NCBI RefSeq assembly: GCF_014697615.1
Contig: NZ_JACJSD010000044.1
Span: 1 to 63,653 of the forward strand
Direction of reading: 5' to 3'
Length of the DNA stretch: 63,653 bases
Origin: Nostoc sp. FACHB-280
GTDB lineage: Bacteria > Cyanobacteriota > Cyanobacteriia > Cyanobacteriales > Nostocaceae
Part shown: positions 55,665 through 63,653 of the stretch, one piece after another
How the letters are laid out: each line of letters opens with the position of its first letter
Numbering within the stretch: position 1 is the first letter of the stretch
Position numbers and translations under genes: made by a program
The notes under the pieces: generated by a model
The model's database searches: none
What the model was told of the DNA's origin: nothing
The model's input: only the letters and a program-made list of their open reading frames with translations

Positions 55665-57668
55665 TTACGCAACTCTTCTAGTGGGTGAATCAAGAATAAC
55701 TTCAGCAATGGAAAAGTCGCGTTTAATGTGCAAGCTGTTGAGGTAGGCAATAGGATCATCAGCGTTAAAGGGAGTACCATCAAATAATTGAATGGGTTGG
55801 CGAGTGTAGCTGATATCTAAACCTAATTCCCTGGCGGCAGTACTGAAAACGCGCACCCGACAAATTCGTTCCACAACTTCTACCCAATTTCTGGGGAAGG
55901 GAGTATCACCCCAACGCGCCAACTGAGTCATAATCCAAATTTGTTCTGTGCGGCTGGGGCGGTTAATAGCCGACTCAGAGTAAAACTGGTGGTGGGCGTA
56001 GTCCCGTAAGGGATGGTCTAAGTCACAAGTCAGGTTATTCGGGTCTTCTAGCTGGATGTAGTCTAAATCAGTGCTGACGTAATCTCTTCCCGCCACAATT
56101 CTTCTAACTTCTTCGGTGTTTTGGGGATCTGCACAGTATTGGCAAGCTTCTAACAACGCTTTGGTTAAAGCAATATGGGTGTTAGGATACATTTCTGCCC
56201 AATCTTCCCGCACACCGAGAACTTTACCGGGGTGTCCTAACCAAACTTCTAAGTCTGTGGCGATGGTAAAGCCGACATTTTCCACGGCGGCGCGGTAATT
56301 CCAAGGTTCACCCACACAGTAACCGTCAATACTCTTGTTTTGCAAGTCAGCGACCATCTGGGCGGGTGGAATAATGTGCATATCCACATCCGTATCTGGG
56401 TCAATACCACCAGCCGCCAACCAATAACGTAGCAACATATTGTGCATGGAGGCGGGATGGACTACGCCCATTGTGTGGCGTTGTTCGCGGGTGCGGAGTA
56501 AGTAATTTTTGAAGTCTGATAAGGTGCGGACACCTTCATCATAAAAGCGTTTGGCTAAGGTAATGGCGTTACCATTGCGGGTCATAGTGAGGGCGGTAAC
56601 AACGGGCAGGGGTTGGTTTTTATACCCGCCCAAGGTTAACCACATGGGCATCCCGGAAGGCATTTGGGCTGCATCTATATAACCACCAGTGATACCATCT
56701 ACAATACCCCGCCAGCTAGTTTCCCGGACTAAGTTAACTTCATCTAAACCATGCTTGGCAAAGAAACCTTTTTCTTTGGCGACAGCGAGGGGGGCGCAGG
56801 CGGTGAGGGGTAGGAAGCCAATTTCTAAGTTAACTTTTTCTAAACCGTGGCGAGAAATGGCGGCTGTTTTCCGCGCCCGAATTTTCTTAATGCGTTTTTG
56901 CTGGTTGAGGAAGTAAATCATCTCACTCCGCAAGCTGTAGTAGCTTGGGTGTTCGACAACTTCCATCCGTTTACGGGGACGGGGGATATCTACTTCTAAG
57001 ATGTCGCCAATTTTCGATTCGGGGCCGTTGGTCAACATGACAATTCTGTCAGACAACAGCACAGCTTCATCTACGTCGTGAGTCACCATTACCGCAGTGA
57101 CTTCATTTTCTTCGCAGATTTGCATTAACTGTTCTTGTAAGTTACCCCGTGTTAGAGCATCTAACGCTCCAAAGGGTTCATCTAACAGTAATAGTTTAGG
57201 ACGGATTGCCAAGGCGCGTGCGATCGCTACCCGTTGTTTCTGTCCCCCCGATAACATTCCTGGCTGTTTGTCGGCGTGGGGACGCAAACCTACCATATCT
57301 ATATGTTTTTCAACAATTGCCTTGCGTTCTGCCGCAGGTAAACCATTCATTACCGAGTCTACCGCCAAGGCAATATTTTCTCTCACTGTCCGCCAAGGTA
57401 ACAGCGAATAATTTTGGAATACCACCATCCGGTCTGGCCCTGGCTTGGTGATTTTTTGTCCTTGCAGCGTCACCACACCATCAGTCGGCAAATCCAAACC
57501 CGCAATCATATTTAATAATGTGGATTTACCGCAACCAGAGTGACCAATTAAAGAAACAAACTCACCTTTTTTAATTTGTAGGTCAATACCTTTTAAAGCA
57601 ATATATTGACCGCCGCCACTTAAATTAAATACCTTATCAATTTGATCAACAGCAACAAATACTGACAT
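55665..57668 (-). CDS. cmpC: ABC transporter ATPase fused to a solute-binding-like domain (CmpC/NrtC)
   Basis: This 667-residue fusion has an ATPase (1-255): Walker [12 protein letters not shown], signature [15 protein letters not shown], Walker [13 protein letters not shown] and [10 protein letters not shown]. The C-terminal domain (about 280-655) is homologous to the CmpA/NrtA binding protein: [28 protein letters not shown] and [19 protein letters not shown]. In NrtC this cytoplasmic domain senses substrate and inhibits transport. Interestingly, it reads [13 protein letters not shown] where CmpA here has [12 protein letters not shown]. It is third in the operon, after cmpB. Confidence 0.88.
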   Translation of the reverse strand: MSVFVAVDQIDKVFNLSGGGQYIALKGIDLQIKKGEFVSLIGHSGCGKSTLLNMIAGLDLPTDGVVTLQGQKITKPGPDRMVVFQNYSLLPWRTVRENIALAVDSVMNGLPAAERKAIVEKHIDMVGLRPHADKQPGMLSGGQKQRVAIARALAIRPKLLLLDEPFGALDALTRGNLQEQLMQICEENEVTAVMVTHDVDEAVLLSDRIVMLTNGPESKIGDILEVDIPRPRKRMEVVEHPSYYSLRSEMIYFLNQQKRIKKIRARKTAAISRHGLEKVNLEIGFLPLTACAPLAVAKEKGFFAKHGLDEVNLVRETSWRGIVDGITGGYIDAAQMPSGMPMWLTLGGYKNQPLPVVTALTMTRNGNAITLAKRFYDEGVRTLSDFKNYLLRTREQRHTMGVVHPASMHNMLLRYWLAAGGIDPDTDVDMHIIPPAQMVADLQNKSIDGYCVGEPWNYRAAVENVGFTIATDLEVWLGHPGKVLGVREDWAEMYPNTHIALTKALLEACQYCADPQNTEEVRRIVAGRDYVSTDLDYIQLEDPNNLTCDLDHPLRDYAHHQFYSESAINRPSRTEQIWIMTQLARWGDTPFPRNWVEVVERICRVRVFSTAARELGLDISYTRQPIQLFDGTPFNADDPIAYLNSLHIKRDFSIAEVILDSPTRRVA

Positions 57669-57669
57669 G

Positions 57670-57800
57670 GCTTTAAAGTCTGAAGTATAAAGTCTGAAGT
57701 GTGAAATAGAGAGTCGGGAGTGGGGAGTAGGGAGTGGAAGAGATAGGAGGAATATAAATTATTCTTTCCTCCTGCCTCCTGCCTTCTGCCTCCTGCCTTC
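57670..57800. repeat. heptamer repeats between cmpB and cmpC
   Basis: CTGAAGTATAAAGTCTGAAGTG units, then GGGAGTGGGGAGTAGGGAGTGG, then TGCCTCC/TGCCTTC heptamers fill the whole 132-bp gap. The last set is the reverse complement of the AGGCAGG family at 37354. Confidence 0.65.
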
Positions 57801-58640
57801 TTACTTTTGTTCTGCTGGTAAAATCAGGTTCTGTAACCAAGCCATGAATTTGTCGAGTAATAAACCAACGACACCGATATAAACCAGAGCCAAAATTACT
57901 TCACTCACGTCGTTATTTTGGTAAGCATCCCAGATAAAGAAGCCAATGCCAACGATACCAGACATAACGATTTCTGCCGCGATAATCGCTAACCAAGCCA
58001 AACCAATCGCAATTCTTAAGCCAGTGAAGATGTAAGGTAAAGCAGCCGGAATCAAAATGTTAAAGAAGTATTCTTTACGGCTGAGTTGCAGAACTTTAGC
58101 AACGTTGTTGTAATCTTGGGGAATTTGAGTTACACCAACCGCAGTGTTAATTAAGATTGGCCAAATTGCGGTGATGAAAATTACGAATAATGCTGCTGGT
58201 TCGTTTTGGCGCAATGCTGCTAAGGAAATGGGAACCCAAGCCAAAGGAGGTACAGTTCTTAATAGTTGAAACAGTGGGTCTAAAGCTTTGGACATGGTTT
58301 GATTCACACCAATTAAAATGCCCAAACCAATACCAACCACCGCCGCTAATGTGTAACTAATAGCCACCCGTTGCAAACTAGCTAAAATTTGCCAGAACAG
58401 ACCTTTATCAATACCGCCTCTGTCATAGAAAGGCCAAAAAATGAGTACCCAGGTATCTTGCACGACTTGAATTGGCCCTGGCAATGTGGCACCAGGAAGC
58501 CAAGCAAATAATTGCCACAGTCCGAGGAAGATTAAAATTGCGATCGCAGGTGGTACGATATTCGGCAATTGTTTTTGCAGTTGCGAGATAAAACTATTAT
58601 CTAACCTGGGGCTACTTGGTCTTTTCTGTGCAATTGTCAT
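57801..58640 (-). CDS. cmpB: bicarbonate/nitrate-type ABC transporter permease (CmpB/NrtB)
   Basis: This 279-residue permease has about six hydrophobic helices: IVPPAIAILIFLGLWQLFAW at the N-terminus and SYTLAAVVGIGLGILIG after it. The EAA-type coupling loop is near LQLSRKEYFFNILIPAALPYIFTGLRIAIG, followed by WLAIIAAEIVMSGIVGIGFFIW. It forms the membrane channel for CmpA-delivered substrate. It lies 39 bp after cmpA. Confidence 0.9.
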   Translation of the reverse strand: MTIAQKRPSSPRLDNSFISQLQKQLPNIVPPAIAILIFLGLWQLFAWLPGATLPGPIQVVQDTWVLIFWPFYDRGGIDKGLFWQILASLQRVAISYTLAAVVGIGLGILIGVNQTMSKALDPLFQLLRTVPPLAWVPISLAALRQNEPAALFVIFITAIWPILINTAVGVTQIPQDYNNVAKVLQLSRKEYFFNILIPAALPYIFTGLRIAIGLAWLAIIAAEIVMSGIVGIGFFIWDAYQNNDVSEVILALVYIGVVGLLLDKFMAWLQNLILPAEQK

Positions 58641-58679
58641 GATTTTTCTCTCAATTAACTAATGACTAATGACTAATGA

Positions 58680-60059
58680 CTAAACACTCACTTTTTTAAC
58701 CTTGAGGCTCTTGAGATATGCTTCGGGATTTTCAGGGTCAAATTTCACGCCATCAAAAAATTCTTCTACGCCGCGAGATGTGCTTGAGGGAATATCAGCC
58801 GCCGCGATACCTGCTTCTTTTGCTGCTTCTTTCCAAATATCTTCGCGGTTAACTTTATTAATCAGTTCTTTGGCCTTCGCTGCATTATTGGCGAGGTAAT
58901 CTTTGGGTAAGAATCCCCAACGCACGTTTTCAGTGATGAACCACAAATCATGACTCTTGTAGGGATAAGACACGCTACCTTTGCCATCTTTCCAGTAATA
59001 AGCAGCCATTGATTTATCGTCAATTTTCCGACCATCACCCATGTCATATTTACCTTGATATGGGTCTGCTAAAATTTCGGGTGTAGGTAAGTTGAAATAA
59101 TTTCTACCAGCGAGAATTGCAGCAGCTTCTTTGCGGTTGTCAAAGTTATCCAACCACTGTTGCGCCTCCATAATGCCTTTTAAAATTGCTTTTGTGGCTT
59201 TGGGATTTTTATCAACCCAGTCAGCGCGGATGGCTAAATATTCTTCTGGGTGATTTTTCCAAATCTCTGCGGTTAACGCCGCCATAAAACCAATTTTATC
59301 TTGGACAATGCGATAAGGCCAGGGGTCGCCGGTGCTGAACGCATCCATTGTCCCGGTTTTCATGTTAGCGACAGTTTGCGCCGCAGGTACAGTGAGGAGT
59401 TTGACATCTGCATCGGGGTCTAAACCACCAGCAGCTAACCAATAACGAATCCACAAATCTTGGTTAACGTGGGGGAAGGTGAATGCAGCTGTGAATGGTG
59501 TAGAAGATTTGAGTTCTTTGAATAAAGACTTAGCATTAGCAACTTCCAGGCTAATTTTACCAGCGTGTTTACTAGCGATCGCAATCCCGTTTCCATGTGT
59601 CACCAACTGCGCCAACACATACATCGGGATTTTTTGATTACCCTTAGTAATTAAACCTTCGGTAATTAAATGTGGCATGGGCATTTGCCATTGTCCACCA
59701 TCAATCCCACCACCCGCAGAACCAATTTCAACGTTATCCCTTGCAGAACCCCAAGAAGCTTGCTTAGAAAGGTCAACTTTGGTCATGCCATACTTAGCAA
59801 AAAAGCCTTTCTCTTTAGCAATAATTAAAGGGGCTGCCTCAACAATGGGTATATATCCTAACTTGACTGTATCTGTTTCTGGTGCTTGGTCTGGGCTAAT
59901 ATTCGCCACAGTTTGAGCAGTTGGCGCAGACTGAGAACTTCCACCAGTCAGGTTTTCTGGAGGGTTTCCTAAACAGCCTTTAAGAAATACTGCACTTGCA
60001 GAAGCCCCAGCTGTAACGATAAATTTGCGCCGTGAAATTTGGTTAAAAAATTCTGTCAT
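58680..60059 (-). CDS. cmpA: bicarbonate-type ABC substrate-binding lipoprotein (CmpA/NrtA)
   Basis: This protein is about 459 residues from ATG 60059; GAGGAG lies 8 nt upstream, whereas the frame's TTG at 60074 has no such site. A twin-arginine-like [10 protein letters not shown] and lipobox LKGC give a lipidated periplasmic protein. The mature part has [48 protein letters not shown] and [24 protein letters not shown] and HPEE match CmpA as I remember it; NrtA has GAHILTPMPYL and HPEK. Neither nirA nor narB is adjacent, and the promoter has no NtcA site. High-affinity bicarbonate uptake is therefore favoured; nitrate remains the alternative. Confidence 0.82.
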   Translation of the reverse strand: MTEFFNQISRRKFIVTAGASASAVFLKGCLGNPPENLTGGSSQSAPTAQTVANISPDQAPETDTVKLGYIPIVEAAPLIIAKEKGFFAKYGMTKVDLSKQASWGSARDNVEIGSAGGGIDGGQWQMPMPHLITEGLITKGNQKIPMYVLAQLVTHGNGIAIASKHAGKISLEVANAKSLFKELKSSTPFTAAFTFPHVNQDLWIRYWLAAGGLDPDADVKLLTVPAAQTVANMKTGTMDAFSTGDPWPYRIVQDKIGFMAALTAEIWKNHPEEYLAIRADWVDKNPKATKAILKGIMEAQQWLDNFDNRKEAAAILAGRNYFNLPTPEILADPYQGKYDMGDGRKIDDKSMAAYYWKDGKGSVSYPYKSHDLWFITENVRWGFLPKDYLANNAAKAKELINKVNREDIWKEAAKEAGIAAADIPSSTSRGVEEFFDGVKFDPENPEAYLKSLKVKKVSV

Positions 60060-60608
60060 ATTATGTCTCCTCAAAAGTGAATTTAAAATTTTTTAAGCAT
60101 GACAATTAACGCAAGTCGAATACAATTTCGCTTGTGGTCATTACAAAATAATTTCGAGTTATATTCAAACTAGTTACCTTAAACCGATTATTCCTAATCA
60201 AAGGCCAAGATAACTAACTAGAAATAATTGCTTGGGTTTCAGGGTTTCCTTGGGGGATCACTTAATTCGTTGAAACTTAGTTTACAGGTTTTAACGTCAA
60301 ATTGGTTAACTATCCAATCATAATTCTTAAATAAATATTAGATTGATCATATAAGTAAAAATTTATTATGGGCGGCAAAGTCAACGAATAATGGCAATAT
60401 ATGGGAGGTTATTGATGATAACAATTAACTTTCTACAATGATGCAGTGGAAAAAACTTGATTTCTGCGACTAACCATAAATAATTTACTATGTATACGAT
60501 TGTCTAAATCATATATTTTGTCTTCAAAATAAAATCTAATTGAAATAATTGATAATTACTTATGCTAAGTATTACTTTTAGTCTATAGATAATCGGGAAA
60601 AAGCGCAG
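60060..60608 (-). promoter_or_regulatory. cmp operon control region with TTA-N7-TAA motifs
   Basis: This divergent 549-bp region has no gene. TTA-N7-TAA occurs at 60282-60294 and 60409-60421, the type of site bound by the LysR regulator CmpR in other cyanobacteria; in such AT-rich DNA chance matches are likely. I scanned for the NtcA motif GTA-N8-TAC and found none. No CmpR gene is in the window. Confidence 0.4.
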
Positions 60609-61478
60609 ATGTCAAAATCAGCACAACAAATATTTACGCCGCTACCCGTTTATAAATACGATATCTCAGGTTGGCAACCATATACACAAAAAGCTACCAC
60701 CGTCAATTTAACAACTTTGACAATCGCTAGTTTTAATGTGCTTTGTGACCTCTACGAAAAAGATAAAATCGCTACTGAAAAAAGATTACCCGCAATTATT
60801 GAGCAGTTAAATCAATGTAATGCCGATATTATCGCTATTCAAGAAGCAACACCAACTTTACTAGAGTTGCTTCTATCACAAACTTGGGTACAAAAGTATT
60901 ACATTTCTGAATCCAGCACAGCCGTAACCGTACGACCTTACGGTAATTTATTATTATCGCGTCTGCCTTTTACACTAGTAGAGCATCAATTTTGGGGACG
61001 CAAACGGGTATTAGTAGGAAGTTGTGAAATTAATGGTCAATTATTGCATATTACCGTCGTGCATTTAACAAGCGATCGCTCTCAAAATGCCCTAGAAAAA
61101 CGCCAACATCAGCTAACCACCATACTTGCATATCTCCAAACCCTACCCGGAAGTAGCTTAATAGCTGGTGACTTCAACACGCGCGGTAACGAACAAGAAG
61201 AGATATTAACCAGTGCTGAATATATTGATATCTGGCAACAACTCAACCCCCATACACCAGGTTACACATTTGACCCCCAACGCAACGCCTTAGCCGCATT
61301 GATGAGTTTACAAGGAATACCAGTGAGGCTCGATCGCATTTTACTGCGGAGTCAAAACCATAATTGGCAACCACAGTCAATTGACTTGTTTGCTTGTGAA
61401 CCAGTTGCAGGTACAGCTGGGAAAATCTATCCATCCGATCATTTTGGTCTGCGTGCAGTTCTCAAAGCAACAAATTGA
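60609..61478 (+). CDS. endonuclease/exonuclease/phosphatase family protein
   Basis: This 289-residue protein has the EEP fold. The metal-binding Asn is in ASFNVLCDLYEKDK and Glu in DIIAIQEATP. The central HLTSDRSQNALEKR segment, LIAGDFNTRG and the terminal YPSDHFGLRAVL complete the active site. The family includes DNase I, Mg-dependent phosphodiesterases and CCR4-type deadenylases; NVLCDLYEKDKIATEKR is rather CCR4/angel-like. There is no signal peptide. Substrate is unknown. It is divergent from the cmp operon. Confidence 0.85.
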   Translation: MSKSAQQIFTPLPVYKYDISGWQPYTQKATTVNLTTLTIASFNVLCDLYEKDKIATEKRLPAIIEQLNQCNADIIAIQEATPTLLELLLSQTWVQKYYISESSTAVTVRPYGNLLLSRLPFTLVEHQFWGRKRVLVGSCEINGQLLHITVVHLTSDRSQNALEKRQHQLTTILAYLQTLPGSSLIAGDFNTRGNEQEEILTSAEYIDIWQQLNPHTPGYTFDPQRNALAALMSLQGIPVRLDRILLRSQNHNWQPQSIDLFACEPVAGTAGKIYPSDHFGLRAVLKATN

Positions 61479-61660
61479 AGAAGAATTCATAAGTCAGAAT
61501 GCAGTCTGTGGGAGAAAAAGACCCTCCACTAATTGAAGACAACCAAATTTTAAATTTGCTAGGGGTCTGACACCAGTTGATTTATCCGTCAGTCATGCAA
61601 AATTCCATTCTTAATTCTGACTCCTGACTTCTGAATTCTGTTTCATAACACCCTCTGCCG
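61479..61660. repeat. dispersed CAGAATTCAGAA-type repeat region
   Basis: ATAAGTCAGAATGCAGT near 61490 and TTCTTAATTCTGACTCCTGACTTCTGAATTCTG around 61610-61642 are inverted relatives of the family at 17160 and 22890. They lie between the EEP gene and selO. Confidence 0.5.
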
Positions 61661-61707
61661 ATGTCAGAGGTACGATGAAGAGAATAATCCTTTTAAATTG
61701 GCGCGTA

Positions 61708-63165
61708 ATGACTCTGGCTGAAACTCCCAACCAAGAAAATTCTCTTAATCCTTTGCTCACCCTCAACTATGAACCAGCCTTAGAATCTTTGGGTGATGAT
61801 TACTACGACGAAGTAGCAGCAGAGGAATTTCCCCAACATATTTTGCGCTGGCGGAATGATGCACTGTTATCTGACTTAGGGCTAAATCCTCCAGCCGTGA
61901 CCGATGAGGATTTTACTACTGCCTTTGGCAAATTTCAAGGACGCAAACCTCTATTAGCACTGCGCTATCACGGTTATCAATTTGGTACTTATAACCCGCA
62001 ACTAGGTGATGGTAGAGGCTTTCTCTACGGTCAAGTCCGCGCTACTAATGGCGAATTATACGATTTCGGGACTAAAGGTTCTGGTAGAACACCTTACTCT
62101 CGTGGTGGCGACGGAATGCTGACACTCAAAGGCGGGGTGCGGGAAGTGTTAGCAGCCGAAGCCTTACATCAAATGGGAGTGCGTACCTCACGCTGTTTCA
62201 GCATGATTGAAACTGGTTTATCTTTGTGGCGTGGTGATGAACCTTCCCCCACCCGTTCCTCAGTTATGGTGAGAATGAGTAGTTCTCACATTCGCTTTGG
62301 TACTTTTGAACGTTTTCATTATTTACAGCGTCCTGATTTAACTCAAAAGCTATTAGACCATGTAATTGAATATTACTATCGCCACTTAGTCAACCACACA
62401 GATAAATACGCCGTATTTTATGCAGAGTTAGTCAAGCGTGTGGCTGAACTAGTGGCGCAGTGGATGGTCGCAGGTTTTTGTCATGGTGTGCTGAATACTG
62501 ACAATATGTCGATTACAGGGGAAAGCTTTGACTATGGCCCTTATGCTTTTATCCCTACCTACGACCCCTATTTTACTGCTGCATATTTCGACTATTACAA
62601 ACGCTATTGTTACGGTCATCAACCCAGCATTTGCCAATGGAATTTAGAAATGTTACAAGAACCATTAAAGGCAATTATTGACATAGCTGATTTGCAAGCA
62701 GGATTAGCCAGCTTTGATGATTATTATGGTGCAGAATATCGCCGTTTAATGTTGAAGAAGTTAGGTTTTGAGGAGTTGAAACATCCCGAAGCCGATGAGC
62801 TTTTAGAATTAACAATAAAATTCCTCAAAGAAAGTCAAGTTGGTTATCATCTATTTTTCTTTGAAATGGCTCGGACTTTTTCTGCTAAATGGCGAGATGA
62901 CCCAGCTTCTATACTCAACAATTCAGAAATTTTACCAACCGCAGAGACTTCAGGAATTTTTGATAGTTGGTGCATACTCTACCATAAAATCTTAAATCAT
63001 TTTGATTTAGATGAGATGGAAAATATAGCCAAGAATTTATCTCAGCACAATCCTCAGACTGTACTTCTTAGACCTGTAATTGAATCAATTTGGCAACCAA
63101 TAGTTGAAGCAGATAACTGGCAATATTTTAAGGATTTGATTCATCAAATTCAAACTAAGCAATAG
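61708..63165 (+). CDS. selO: protein adenylyltransferase SelO
   Basis: This is a protein of about 485 residues from ATG 61708 ([12 protein letters not shown]), which fits family N-termini better than the ATG at 61675. SelO (YdiU, UPF0061) is a pseudokinase-fold enzyme that transfers AMP to protein hydroxyl groups. Its diagnostic block is complete: [53 protein letters not shown] and GVRTSR, with [20 protein letters not shown] as the metal-binding Asn/Asp region. Its targets include redox proteins in other organisms. Confidence 0.92.
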   Translation: MTLAETPNQENSLNPLLTLNYEPALESLGDDYYDEVAAEEFPQHILRWRNDALLSDLGLNPPAVTDEDFTTAFGKFQGRKPLLALRYHGYQFGTYNPQLGDGRGFLYGQVRATNGELYDFGTKGSGRTPYSRGGDGMLTLKGGVREVLAAEALHQMGVRTSRCFSMIETGLSLWRGDEPSPTRSSVMVRMSSSHIRFGTFERFHYLQRPDLTQKLLDHVIEYYYRHLVNHTDKYAVFYAELVKRVAELVAQWMVAGFCHGVLNTDNMSITGESFDYGPYAFIPTYDPYFTAAYFDYYKRYCYGHQPSICQWNLEMLQEPLKAIIDIADLQAGLASFDDYYGAEYRRLMLKKLGFEELKHPEADELLELTIKFLKESQVGYHLFFFEMARTFSAKWRDDPASILNNSEILPTAETSGIFDSWCILYHKILNHFDLDEMENIAKNLSQHNPQTVLLRPVIESIWQPIVEADNWQYFKDLIHQIQTKQ

Positions 63166-63480
63166 AAGTAAGTATTCAGAATACAGCAGTCAGAAGTGGT
63201 CACATTATAATGACACATAGTCTAGAAAAACCTTGATTTACCCTATATTCTGGATTCTGAAGGGTAGTTGACGACAGTTGCCTCAAGTCGAGTCAGCGCG
63301 TTGCGGTAGAGGGCTTTCCTGGCATAAGCAATGTGGCGTTAGCGCAGCAATAGCTACGCAGGAGCGTCACCCGAAGGCGTTGTAGCAGCTGGTGTGGAAA
63401 ATCTTTTCAGCAGTTCCTCCTGGGGAAACCCCCAAGACCGGACTGCTTCACCACGGCACTGTCTCCTTCTGACTCCTGAA
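63166..63480. repeat. repeat-rich intergenic region
   Basis: Dispersed AGTCAGAAGTGG- and CTGAAGG-type blocks are followed by a GC-rich stretch with GCGTTAGCGCAGC and CGTCACCCGAAGGCG elements. Short frames here are repeat-derived. No gene is supported. Confidence 0.45.
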
Positions 63481-63524
63481 TTTTTCCACCAACACAGGTA
63501 AATTCGGAAATCAAACCTGATGCC

Positions 63525-63653
63525 ATATATAGCGGTTCTCAGTTGGGTGCAATATAGTAACAACAGTGAGTAAACCATCCAATAATGTCTTTTTTAGTCA
63601 CTGCATCTAGGGCATTTGTGATAGCTTGATCTAATTCTTCGTAGGTTCTAGCA
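63525..63653 (-). mobile_element. right-edge IS630-like element (partial)
   Basis: The element includes the transposase C-terminus and a TATATAGCGGTTCTCAG end near 63528-63542. It extends beyond the window. The same terminal motif in fragments near 52589 and 52665 suggests older copies. Confidence 0.5.
63539..63652 (-). CDS. IS630-family transposase, C-terminal end (cut by window edge)
   Basis: Reading leftward from the window edge, the frame gives ARTYEELDQAITNALDAVTK, then KDIIGWFTHCCYYIAPN and a TGA at 63541-63539. This is the C-terminus of IS630/Tc1-type DDE transposases common in cyanobacteria (a YEELEQAI...WFxHC pattern). The DDE core lies outside the window. A GAGAACCGCTATATA sequence just past the stop is probably the IS end. 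Confidence 0.7.
   Translation of the reverse strand, partial: ARTYEELDQAITNALDAVTKKDIIGWFTHCCYYIAPN

Noticed and set aside
54363-60059. Reading the ABC operon as nitrate transporter nrtABCD
   Set aside because: CmpA-like motifs ([15 protein letters not shown]), no nirA or narB, and no GTA-N8-TAC NtcA site in 60060-60608. Not excluded, but less likely than cmpABCD.
63354-63578. 74-codon minus-strand frame near the right edge
   Set aside because: It covers repeat elements and overlaps the end of the IS630-like transposase in another frame; no protein similarity is visible.

Overview
The window looks like chromosomal DNA of a filamentous, Nostocales-type cyanobacterium. Evidence: GCGATCGC (HIP1) octamers throughout, plant-type [2Fe-2S] ferredoxins, biliverdin reductase, an nrt/cmp-type oxyanion transporter, a PatA-CheY-CheW-MCP-CheA cluster like the Hmp/Pil taxis systems, heptanucleotide STRR repeats, and several dispersed palindromes between and even inside genes. 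No tRNA, rRNA or CRISPR array was recognised.

Layout. 1-6.9 kb: a truncated Uma2 remnant, a DUF1350 hydrolase, a receiver-PP2C phosphatase convergent with a STAS protein (partner switching), an HTH/GrpE-like/Dps/sulfiredoxin stress group, and a SpoIID-domain protein. 7-8.2 kb: two tandem petF-type ferredoxins whose upstream regions are also duplicated. 8.5-18.5 kb: metabolic genes (bvdR, map, putA, PadR-type regulator, small phosphatase, chromate transporter, RNase Z, cobU). 18.7-21.6 kb: an RTX protein made of near-identical repeats. 22-26 kb: an unknown protein, two GT2 glycosyltransferases and a WcaF-type acyltransferase (exopolysaccharide). 26-32.5 kb: a 1621-residue CBS/GAF/PAS hybrid kinase, two of whose GAF domains carry both cysteines of a DXCF cyanobacteriochrome, then a second, degenerate kinase.

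32.5-41.8 kb holds part of a contractile injection system (eCIS, or thylakoid-anchored tCIS): two Pvc16/DUF4255 proteins, sheath, three tube proteins, two tail-assembly-like proteins and a microgene, with a two-component pair in the middle. No baseplate, spike, LysM or tape-measure gene is here, and only a fragment that may derive from the AAA+ ATPase, so the machine is split between loci or decaying. 41.8-42.8 kb is an intergenic array of four diverged but clearly related units, each 126-130 nt from a TATCAN box to the T-run of a Rho-independent terminator. They look like tandem small-RNA genes and are the strongest unexplained signal in the window. 43.5-51 kb is the taxis operon (PatA-like, CheY, CheW, MCP, CheA).

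51-63.6 kb: a small conserved protein, a Kir-type potassium channel, an unknown protein, and a four-gene ABC operon that reads as bicarbonate-type cmpABCD rather than nrtABCD. A 21-bp minisatellite lies between its cmpC and cmpD. Then come an endonuclease/exonuclease/phosphatase protein, SelO, and the 3' end of an IS630-type transposase at the edge.

Family names come from recognising motifs and remembered family sequences. No database search was run.
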